Source: an uncultured Verrucomicrobiae bacterium (lineage in GTDB: Bacteria > Verrucomicrobiota > Verrucomicrobiia > Limisphaerales > J093). From it: a stretch of DNA of 64,000 bases. Location of the stretch: contig CALFAV010000020.1 in the NCBI GenBank assembly GCA_937946835.1, positions 1-64,000 of the forward strand. Reading direction: 5' to 3'. How positions within the stretch are numbered: the stretch's first letter is position 1; each line of letters opens with the position of its first letter. Positions 56,216 to 64,000 of the stretch are shown one piece after another. A model generated the notes under the pieces. The model did no database searches. It saw only the letters and a list, made by a program, of their open reading frames with translations, and was not told the DNA's origin. Position numbers and translations under genes: made by a program.

Positions 56216-57409
56216 ATGAGAGCGATGCCCTGGTTTTGGAGCCTGCTGAGCGGTCTGGCCCTGATTTGTACCGGCTGCCGGCGGGCCGGTTCGCCGGCCG
56301 GCCCGGCCGGTCCCGGGGCGCCCGGCGGGAGCGGTCCCGGCGTGGCCATGGCCCTGCCGGTTGTGGCGGTCGAAGTGCGCCGGGAGCCGGTGGTTGAGTC
56401 GGTCTCGCTGGTGGGCAACCTGGCCCCCAACGAGGCGGTCGAAATCAAGGCCGAGACCGATGGAGTTGTCCGGGAGGTGCTCTTCGAGGAAGGCCGGGAG
56501 GTGGAAGCCGGCGCCCTGTTGGTGCAACTGGACGACACCAAACTGCAGGCGGAACTGGCCGATGCCCGGGCCCGCCTGCAACTGGCCGAGGCCAGTCACG
56601 CCCGGGCGCGGGAGTTGCGGGAAAACCGTCTCATTTCCGAGCAGGAGTACGACCAGGCCGCGTCCACCCTGGCGGTCAGTCGCGCCACGGTCGAGTTGCG
56701 TGAGCGGCAGTTGCGGGATGCAAAGGTGGCGGCGCCGTTTCGCGGGCGCACCGGGGCGCGCCTGGTCAGCCCCGGCCAGGTCATCACCCGCAACACCGTC
56801 ATCACCTGGCTGGTGGACCTGGACCCGATGAAGGTGGAAATGAACGTCCCGGAACGCTTCCTGGGCCAGGTGCACCCGGGCCAGCAGGTGCGTTTCCGGG
56901 TGGCGGCCTGGCCGGACCGGGAATTCGCCGGGGAGATTTACTTCATCGCGCCGCGCCTGGACGAGGTCACCCGCACCGCGCTGGTCAAGGCGCGCATTCC
57001 CAACCCCGACGGCTTGCTCAAGGCGGGCATGGTGGCCAATCTCGAGTTGACACTGGTGCTGCGCCCCGAGGCCCCGGTCATCCCGGAGGCGGCGCTGATG
57101 AGCAATGGGGAGATGACCTTCGTTTTTCTGGTGGGGCCGGGCGACACGGTGGAGCTGCGGCCGGTGACGGTGGGCCGGCGGATGCCCCGCCGGGTGGAGA
57201 TCCTTGCCGGTCTGACGGGCGGGGAGCGGGTGATTGTGGAGGGACATCAAAAGGTCGGCCCGGGCATGAAGGTGGTCCCGGCCGGGCCGGAAAAGGCGGC
57301 CGTTTACGCGACCACCGAGTTGCACGTGGCCGGGCCGGCGACAGGCGCGGGCACCAATCGTCCGGCGGGGGCTGCCGCCCCACCGGCCGCGCCGCCCGCC
57401 GGGCCTTGA
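56216..57409 (+). CDS. RND efflux periplasmic adaptor (membrane fusion protein)
   Basis: AVEIKAETDGVVREVLFEEGREVEAGALLVQLDDTKLQAEL lipoyl/hairpin domains. Confidence 0.9.
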   Translation: MRAMPWFWSLLSGLALICTGCRRAGSPAGPAGPGAPGGSGPGVAMALPVVAVEVRREPVVESVSLVGNLAPNEAVEIKAETDGVVREVLFEEGREVEAGALLVQLDDTKLQAELADARARLQLAEASHARARELRENRLISEQEYDQAASTLAVSRATVELRERQLRDAKVAAPFRGRTGARLVSPGQVITRNTVITWLVDLDPMKVEMNVPERFLGQVHPGQQVRFRVAAWPDREFAGEIYFIAPRLDEVTRTALVKARIPNPDGLLKAGMVANLELTLVLRPEAPVIPEAALMSNGEMTFVFLVGPGDTVELRPVTVGRRMPRRVEILAGLTGGERVIVEGHQKVGPGMKVVPAGPEKAAVYATTELHVAGPATGAGTNRPAGAAAPPAAPPAGP

Positions 57410-57418
57410 GGGACCGCC

Positions 57419-60400
57419 ATGACCCTGCCCGATCTCAGCATTCGCCGGCCGGTGCTCACCTCGATGATGAGCCTGGCGCTGGTGCTGTTCGGCCTGGTGA
57501 GCCTCACGCGCCTGCCGGTGCGGGAGTTGCCCAACATTGACCCGCCGGTGGTCAGTGTCACCACGGTGTACCCGGGCGCCAACGCCCGGGTGGTCGAGAC
57601 CGAGGTCACCGAGCGGCTCGAGGAGGCCATCAGCAACATCGAGGGCATCAAGACCCTCACCAGCACCAGTCGCGAGCAGGTCAGCAACATCACCGTGGAG
57701 TTTGACCTGTCCCGGGACGTGGACCTGGCGGCGCAGGACGTGCGCGACCGCGTGGCCCGGGTGCGCGGCCAGTTGCCCGAGGACATCCTTGAGCCGGTCG
57801 TGGCCAAGCAGGAGTCCGACGCCCAGCCGATCATGTGGATTTCGGTCAACAGCGACCGTCACTCGCCCCGCGAGCTGACCACCATCGCCGAACTCCAGAT
57901 CAAAAACCGCCTGCAAACCGTGGCCGGGGTGTCCTCGGTCATCATCGGCGGTGAGAAGCGCTTTGCCATGCGGCTGTGGCTGGATGCCGAACGCCTGGCC
58001 GCACACGGCGTGACCGTGCTGGACGTGCAGCGGGCGTTGCGCGAGCAGAACGTCGAACTGCCCAGCGGCCGGGTGGAGAACCTCGACCGCGAGATGACCA
58101 TCCAGACCCTGGGCGAGCTCAAGACCCCGGAGGAATTCAACAACCTGGTGGTGTTGGCGGATGGCGTGCGTCTGGTGCGGCTGCGGGACGTGGGCTACGC
58201 CGAGGCGGGCGTCGAGGACCTGCGGGCCGTGGCGCGATTCAACGGCCGCTCCACGGTGTTTCTGGGCGTGGTCAAGCAGTCCCGCGCCAACACGGTGCAG
58301 GTGGCCCACGGGGTCCGGGCCGAACTGGAGCGCGTGCGGCCCGGGCTGCCGGTGGGGGTGAACCTGGTGGCCGCGTACGACTCCTCCACGTTTGTGGAAG
58401 AGGCCATCAACGAGGTGTGGCTCACCCTGGGCATCGCCTTCGTGCTGGTGGTGGTGGTGATCTTCGTGTTTCTGCGCAACGTGCGCTCGACGGTCATTCC
58501 GGGCGTGGTCATCCCGGTGTCCATCGTGGGCGTGTTCACCGTGCTCTACGCGATGGGCTACTCGGTGAACATCCTCACCATGCTGGCGCTGGTGCTGGCC
58601 ATCGGCATCGTGGTGGACGACGCCATCGTGGTGCTGGAGAACATCTACCGGCACATCGAGGCGGGCGAGCCGCCGATGAAGGCGGCGTTCACCGCCATGC
58701 GGGAAATCGGCTTTGCCATCATTGCCATCACGGTGTCGCTGGTGGCGGTGTTCATCCCGCTGGCTTTTCAAAGGACCGCCACAGGGCGGCTGTTCATCGA
58801 GTTTGCCTTCGCGCTGGCCGGCTCGGTGGTCATTTCGGCCTTCGTGGCGCTGTCGCTCACGCCCATGATGGCGGCGCGCATTTTGCGCCCGGTCCAGCGG
58901 GAGAAGCACGGGCCGCTGTTTCTGGCCTTCGAGCGGGGGTTCGACGCGTTGTCCCGCGGCTATGCGGCCCTGCTGCGGCGCGTGTTGCGGCACCGGGTGC
59001 TCACGTTGGGCGTGGGGGTGGGGGCGCTGGCGCTGATGGTTTGGGCCTACCGCAGTCTGGACAAGGAATTCCTGCCGGAGGAGGACCGCGGGATGTTCCT
59101 GTGCTTTGTGGTGACCCCGGAAGGGTCCACCGCCGAGTACACCGACCGGATGATGCGGCAGATGGAGGGGTTGCTGGAACAGGTGCCGGAGATTCGCTCA
59201 CGAGGGGTGATCGTGGCCCCGCCGTTTGGCGGCCCGGGCGCCGCCAATCAGGGCATTGCCTTTGTGCGCCTCCACCCCGAGCGCCAGCGGAGCGTGCAGG
59301 ACCTGGTCAACGGCCCCGACGGGTTGCGGATGCAGTTGATCGCCGGGGTTGAAGGGGCCCTGGTCATTCCGAACATCCCCAAGCCCATCAGCCGCGGGTT
59401 TGGGGCGCCGTTCAGTCTGGTGCTGCAAAACGACGACCTGGACCAGTTGAACGCCACGGCCCAGCGCGTGGCCAACCAGCTTCGCACCAACGGATTCCTG
59501 GTCAACGTGCGCAGCTCGTTCGAGGTGACCAAGCCCGAGTTGCGCATCGAGATTGACCGCAACCGCGCCGCCGCCCTCGGGGTTTCGATCGCGGACATTT
59601 CACGCACGCTCCAGATCCTGTTTGGCGGCCTGGACCTGAGCCGGATCAAGGTGGGCGGCAAACAATATGACGTCATTGCCCAACTGGATCGGTACTCCCG
59701 GCTCACGCCGCGGGACCTGGAGCGGGTGTACGTGCGCAACAATCGGGGCGCCCTGATTCAATTGAACAGCGTGGTCTCGTACCACACGGGCGCGGCGCCC
59801 AACGCCATCGAGCATTACAACCGCCTGCGCAGCGCCACCCTCACCGCCACGCCGGTGGGCGTGACGCTGGGCACGGCCATCGAGCGCGTAGAAGCGATGC
59901 TGGCGCAGGCCTTGCCCCCGGGCACGCTGCACGCCTGGTCGGGCGAGTCTCGGGACCTGCTCGAGGCGCAGGCGCAGTTCTGGTGGATTCTGGGCCTGGC
60001 CATCGTGATCGTGTACATGGTGCTGGCCTCGCAGTTCGAGAGCCTGGTGCATCCGTTCACGGTGATGTTGGCCCTGCCGCTGGCGGGGGTGGGCGCCTTT
60101 GGGTTGCTCTGGTTGCTGGGCTGGGGCGGTCGGGCCGGGTGGTTGCCGCCGATTCCGGCCATGAATTTCAACCTCTACAGTCAGGTCGGCGTGGTGCTCC
60201 TGGTCGGCCTGGTGACGAAAAACTCGATCCTCCTGGTCGAATTTGCGAATCAGCAACGGACGCGGGTGCGGGACGCGCGCGAAGCGATGGTCCGCGCCGG
60301 CCTGGTGCGGCTGCGGCCCATTCTGATGACCAGTTTCTCGACCATCGCCGGGATTTTGCCCATCGCCATCGGCTTCGGCGCCGGGGCCGAAAGCCGCCGG

Positions 60401-60568
60401 CCGATGGGCGTGGCCGTGGTGGGGGGAATGATCACCAGCACCTTCCTCACCCTGTTCATCATCCCGGTGGTGTACACGGTGTTTTCCGATTTCAGCGACC
60501 GGGTGTTGCGCCGCAAGCCGGAGCCGGTGACCGCGGCCGTGGTGACCGAGCCGGTCGTGGGTTCTTGA
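57419..60568 (+). CDS. RND efflux permease (AcrB/MexF-like)
   Basis: MTLPDLSIRRPVLTSMMSLALVLFG; 1049 aa; VVDDAIVVLENIYRHIE. Confidence 0.94.
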   Translation: MTLPDLSIRRPVLTSMMSLALVLFGLVSLTRLPVRELPNIDPPVVSVTTVYPGANARVVETEVTERLEEAISNIEGIKTLTSTSREQVSNITVEFDLSRDVDLAAQDVRDRVARVRGQLPEDILEPVVAKQESDAQPIMWISVNSDRHSPRELTTIAELQIKNRLQTVAGVSSVIIGGEKRFAMRLWLDAERLAAHGVTVLDVQRALREQNVELPSGRVENLDREMTIQTLGELKTPEEFNNLVVLADGVRLVRLRDVGYAEAGVEDLRAVARFNGRSTVFLGVVKQSRANTVQVAHGVRAELERVRPGLPVGVNLVAAYDSSTFVEEAINEVWLTLGIAFVLVVVVIFVFLRNVRSTVIPGVVIPVSIVGVFTVLYAMGYSVNILTMLALVLAIGIVVDDAIVVLENIYRHIEAGEPPMKAAFTAMREIGFAIIAITVSLVAVFIPLAFQRTATGRLFIEFAFALAGSVVISAFVALSLTPMMAARILRPVQREKHGPLFLAFERGFDALSRGYAALLRRVLRHRVLTLGVGVGALALMVWAYRSLDKEFLPEEDRGMFLCFVVTPEGSTAEYTDRMMRQMEGLLEQVPEIRSRGVIVAPPFGGPGAANQGIAFVRLHPERQRSVQDLVNGPDGLRMQLIAGVEGALVIPNIPKPISRGFGAPFSLVLQNDDLDQLNATAQRVANQLRTNGFLVNVRSSFEVTKPELRIEIDRNRAAALGVSIADISRTLQILFGGLDLSRIKVGGKQYDVIAQLDRYSRLTPRDLERVYVRNNRGALIQLNSVVSYHTGAAPNAIEHYNRLRSATLTATPVGVTLGTAIERVEAMLAQALPPGTLHAWSGESRDLLEAQAQFWWILGLAIVIVYMVLASQFESLVHPFTVMLALPLAGVGAFGLLWLLGWGGRAGWLPPIPAMNFNLYSQVGVVLLVGLVTKNSILLVEFANQQRTRVRDAREAMVRAGLVRLRPILMTSFSTIAGILPIAIGFGAGAESRRPMGVAVVGGMITSTFLTLFIIPVVYTVFSDFSDRVLRRKPEPVTAAVVTEPVVGS

Positions 60569-60662
60569 ACGGATCCTGCCGGGGGGCGGCAGGCCGGGGC
60601 TTTGCCGACGTCCCGAAGCACGCGGCCGGCGCGCGGTGTTTGCGGGCCGCCGCTCCCGGCCC

Positions 60663-61775
60663 TCACCGCGCCGGCGTTTCGCCCGTTTCCCGCAGCCGCT
60701 CAAAGATCACCTCGTGGCCGCGTGGCGTCAGGTGGCCGTCGTGGCGGTAATACAACCGCTCGCGCCCGGCCCGGTAACGCGCTCGGAGTTGTTCCGCCAG
60801 GTTGAGCCAGGGTCGTTGGCGTGCCTCGCAAATCGCCTCCACCTGCCGCAGGTGCACCTGTTGAAACTGGGCCGAGAGCGAGTCGGGCTCCTCCACGAAC
60901 GAACGGCCCGCCAGCAACAGAAGACGTAGTCGGACGCCGGCCGCGGTCGCGGTCTGCTCAATCCGCGCCAGGAGGGCCTCAAACAGGGCGTGGGTCCCGG
61001 CAAGGCGAACTTCCAGCTCCGGGCGGAAGTCCCGGCCGCGGCCCGGGTCACCGCGCAGCGCCCGAACCAGCCGGGAGCGCCCGGCCAACCACTCCACCCA
61101 GCCCGGGTTGTTCGGGGCGTCGCCCAGCAACACCGACTCCAGCGCGGCGGGGGGTGGGGCGGGGGCGGACGCCGTCAACGGCACCGGCACGTTGCGCAGT
61201 TGGAGGCCGTCGGGGCCGCGCTCAAAGAACGGTTTGGCCGCGTTCACCTGGAGCGGCCGGGCCCATTGGTTGTCCAGCAGGTCATTGCCCACGTACACCA
61301 CCAGCCACAACTCGTCCGGGTGGTAGCGCGGCAACACCTCTTCGATCAACAACGCCTGCTGGTCGGTGCTGCTGCCCGGCAGCGCCAGGTTCAGATACCT
61401 GTGGCGGCCGTCGCGGTTGAGCCGGCTGACAAACGTCTCCCCGTCGTGGACCCCCAGCCCAAAGGTGAAACTGTCGCCCACCACGGCGATCCGCCGACCG
61501 CGGCGGGACGCGGGCAGGGCCGGGTCGTGGCGAAAGCCCTCGGGGTTGATGCGGTACTGCGCGGTGAAGTCGTGATGCCGGTGCGTGCCCTGCCAGCCCG
61601 GCGTCAGTCGCCAGCCCAGCCGCGGGTCGTACCGGAGCATCCCCGGGTCCAGCCGGTCACTGTGTCGAAGCCGCGCCTCCCGCCAGCGCAGCAGACCTTC
61701 CGTTCCCAGCAGCCCCAGGCAGCCGGTGACCAGCACCGTGACCAGCCGAAATTTCGTTCGTTTGTCCAAGGGCAC
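60663..61775 (-). CDS. SGNH/GDSL-hydrolase-like membrane-anchored protein
   Basis: N-terminal TM, RIAVVGDSFTFGLGVHDGETFVSRLN; start codon uncertain (GTG). Confidence 0.65.
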   Translation of the reverse strand: MPLDKRTKFRLVTVLVTGCLGLLGTEGLLRWREARLRHSDRLDPGMLRYDPRLGWRLTPGWQGTHRHHDFTAQYRINPEGFRHDPALPASRRGRRIAVVGDSFTFGLGVHDGETFVSRLNRDGRHRYLNLALPGSSTDQQALLIEEVLPRYHPDELWLVVYVGNDLLDNQWARPLQVNAAKPFFERGPDGLQLRNVPVPLTASAPAPPPAALESVLLGDAPNNPGWVEWLAGRSRLVRALRGDPGRGRDFRPELEVRLAGTHALFEALLARIEQTATAAGVRLRLLLLAGRSFVEEPDSLSAQFQQVHLRQVEAICEARQRPWLNLAEQLRARYRAGRERLYYRHDGHLTPRGHEVIFERLRETGETPAR

Positions 61776-61896
61776 CCGAACTGGAGTCGAACCCCCCGAT
61801 GCCGGCAACTCCAAAAAGGCGTTGACCGCCGCCGGATTTCGGCGGGGACCGCCCGCCCCGGAGCCAAGTTCGATTGCCCCTTGGCGCCCGGCCTTT

Positions 61897-62766
61897 ATGC
61901 TGGCGGCCGTGATCAAGCCGGTGCTTCAAGACGAGGCCTTCCTGGCCGACGTGGAGTCGGCGCGCCGCGACCCCGCGCGGCTGCACCTTTGGTGGTTGGG
62001 GCAGAGCGGCTTTCTGGTCCAATGGGCCGGACGCCACCTGCTGTTCGACCCCTACCTGTCCGATTCCCTCACCCGCAAGTACGCCGGCACGGATCGGCCG
62101 CACGTGCGCCTTTCCGAGCGGGTGATTGCCCCCGAGCGCCTCGACTTTTTGGACGTGGTCAGCTCCAGCCACAACCACACCGACCACCTCGACCCCGACA
62201 CGCTCCAACCGCTGGCCCGCGCCAACGTGGGCCTGCGACTGGTTTGTCCCCGGGCCAATCTGGCCGAAGCCCACCGCCGCTCCGGCCTTGATCCGGCCCA
62301 ACTCATCGGCCTGGACCCGGACGAGCCGCCCCGCGCGGTGACAATCGGTCCGTTCGAGTTTCACGCCGTGCCGGCCGCCCACGAAGCCCTGGAGCGCGAC
62401 GCGGCGGGGTGGTACCACTTCGTGGGCTACGTGGTCCGGGCGGGACCGTTCACCCTCTACCACAGCGGGGACACCGTCCTGTACGAAGGCATGGTGGAGC
62501 GGTTGCGGTCGTTTCGCGTGGACGTGGCCCTGCTGCCCATCAACGGGCGCGCGCCGGAACGACGGGTGGCGGGCAACCTTTGGGGTCGGGAGGCCGCCCG
62601 GTTGGCCGGGAAAATCGGCGCACGCCTGGTGGTGCCCTGTCACTACGACCTGTTCGCGTTCAACACGGCCACGCCGGACGAGTTCGTCGCCGAGTGCCGG
62701 CGGCTGGCACAACCGTTCCGGGTGCTCGCCCTGGGCGAACGGTTGAGCCTCGAGCCGCCGGGCTGA
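61897..62766 (+). CDS. MBL-fold metal-dependent hydrolase (UlaG-like)
   Basis: LWWLGQSGFLVQWAGRHLLFDPYLSD; SSSHNHTDHLD; YHSGDTVLYEGMVERL. Confidence 0.85.
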   Translation: MLAAVIKPVLQDEAFLADVESARRDPARLHLWWLGQSGFLVQWAGRHLLFDPYLSDSLTRKYAGTDRPHVRLSERVIAPERLDFLDVVSSSHNHTDHLDPDTLQPLARANVGLRLVCPRANLAEAHRRSGLDPAQLIGLDPDEPPRAVTIGPFEFHAVPAAHEALERDAAGWYHFVGYVVRAGPFTLYHSGDTVLYEGMVERLRSFRVDVALLPINGRAPERRVAGNLWGREAARLAGKIGARLVVPCHYDLFAFNTATPDEFVAECRRLAQPFRVLALGERLSLEPPG

Positions 62767-62775
62767 ACGGGCATT

Positions 62776-64000
62776 TCACCCGGCGATCAGGTAAGGAATC
62801 GTCAGCGGTCCCTGGGGCAGCACGGCCACCCGCGCGTCCGGCCCGCGGCGGGCCAGTTCTTGCCGCACGAAGGTCCCGATGTCCGGGCACGGCTCCAGGT
62901 GGCAGGCGCGCACGGTGTCTTCCGGCAGGGCGCTGTGGAGAAGCACCCGTGCCCGGCGCAGGATCCGGAGCAGGATTTGCACCTGCCATTGCTCCGGTTG
63001 CATCGGCTCGCGCTCGAGCCGGGCCAGCAGGCCGGCGGGGTCGGGGGCGCTGCGGAGCAGGCGCTCGAACGGGCTGCCCGCCGGCACGCCCTCGCGGCAT
63101 TCGCACGCCAGCACGATCGCCCCGCCGTCCTTTACGATTCGCGCCGCGGCGGCCGCGCCCTTGACGCCCTGGTACAGGTTCAGGTCCAGCGGCGCGCCGC
63201 TGTTGGTCGTGAGCACGAGATCAAAGGGCGCCGCCACCGGCTGCATGGCCGTGGCGCGGACAAACTCGCAGCCGGCCCGATGCGCGGCCTCCAGGTCGCC
63301 GGCGAAGACGCCGGTGATTTCGCGCCGCTCGTTGAGCGCCACGTTGAGCAAGAAGCCGGGCCCAACGCGCCGCGCCGCATCCCGCAACTCTTCCCAGAGC
63401 GGGTTGCCCTCGGTGATGCCAAAGGTCGCGTTCGGGTGGGCGAGGTTGGCGGGACGGTGATTGGCCATGACCGTGCGCAGGCCCGCGCAGCCGGGGAGGA
63501 TGCCCTTGGGCCCGCCACTGAAGCCGGCGAAGAAATGCGGCTCGATGAAGCCGGTGATGATGCGCACGTCCGCCTCGACCAGGTGCCGGTTCAGCCGGGC
63601 GGGGGTGCCGTCGCGCAGCGTGCCCACGGTGACCAACGAGGCGTCATCGTGGCAGTCGTGGTTGAGCACGCGGTACCGCGCCGGGACCGCGGGCGTGAGC
63701 ATCCGCGCCAGCTCCGCCGGCGTGTTGGCGCGGTGCGTGCCGGTGGAGTTGAGCAACGTGAGGTTCGCCGGCGGCACATGCGCCAGTTCCTCCAGCAGCC
63801 ACGGGATCAGCCGCTCGTTGGGCGTGGCCCGGGTGCTGTCGGTGAACACAAGGCACACGCGGTCGCCGGGCTTGACCAGGTCGCGCAGCGGCGGCGAACC
63901 AATCGGCTGACGCAGCGCGGCGCGCACGGCGGCGCGTTCGTCCGGCAGGCCGGGACGATGGGCCGGCTCGATCACGGTGGTGCGTTCGGCCGGCAGGCGG
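62776..64000 (-). CDS. LarA-like lactate racemase family protein, 5' end beyond window
   Basis: ALRQPIGSPPLRDLVKPGDRVCLVFTDSTRATPNERLIPWLLEEL; VEADVRIITGFIEPHFFAGFSGGPKGILPGCAG. Confidence 0.85.
   Translation of the reverse strand, partial: RLPAERTTVIEPAHRPGLPDERAAVRAALRQPIGSPPLRDLVKPGDRVCLVFTDSTRATPNERLIPWLLEELAHVPPANLTLLNSTGTHRANTPAELARMLTPAVPARYRVLNHDCHDDASLVTVGTLRDGTPARLNRHLVEADVRIITGFIEPHFFAGFSGGPKGILPGCAGLRTVMANHRPANLAHPNATFGITEGNPLWEELRDAARRVGPGFLLNVALNERREITGVFAGDLEAAHRAGCEFVRATAMQPVAAPFDLVLTTNSGAPLDLNLYQGVKGAAAAARIVKDGGAIVLACECREGVPAGSPFERLLRSAPDPAGLLARLEREPMQPEQWQVQILLRILRRARVLLHSALPEDTVRACHLEPCPDIGTFVRQELARRGPDARVAVLPQGPLTIPYLIAG

Noticed and set aside
55565-58993. 1142-aa minus-strand ORF
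   Set aside because: Antisense to the tetR/MFP/RND genes; shadow ORF rich in His/Arg/Gly.
61770-61815. tRNA-like GGTTCGACTCC sequence on the minus strand
   Set aside because: The T-arm does not pair (GGGGG against CCAGT) and no acceptor, D or anticodon arms are present.

Overview
This 64 kb, high-GC bacterial window is almost entirely protein-coding. It looks like Verrucomicrobiota (an inference from PEP-CTERM, pseudopilin and PQQ-dehydrogenase content and repeat style, not tested). The core is a tRNA-Thr/tuf/tRNA-Trp/tRNA-Ser/secE/nusG/rplKAJL/rpoBC block, followed by a minus-strand tmRNA gene that is absent from the ORF track. Around it are futalosine-pathway menaquinone genes (mqnA, mqnE), transketolase, a CopA-type ATPase, a C-terminal processing protease, NAD(P)HX repair, two Tat-type sugar isomerases, two adjacent divergent thymidylate-kinase-like genes with ROK and Ppx/GppA genes, argA, trpD, proS, an NtrC-type regulator, a divergent enolase, ABC-2 permeases without an ATPase, a TetR/MFP/RND efflux operon and a LarA-like gene cut by the window end. 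The observations most worth follow-up are: (1) a HicB/HicA pair inside the mqn gene pair whose HicA has both a GSH-to-GSY change and an in-frame stop before a still-readable C-terminus; (2) tandem, divergent tmk-like kinases, the second with an Arg in place of the Walker A Lys; (3) a divergent enolase with active-site changes; (4) a mosaic family of short palindromic repeats at three loci, one inside a decayed surface-protein gene. No CRISPR array, prophage or transposase was seen. Most long antisense ORFs in the track are high-GC shadows.
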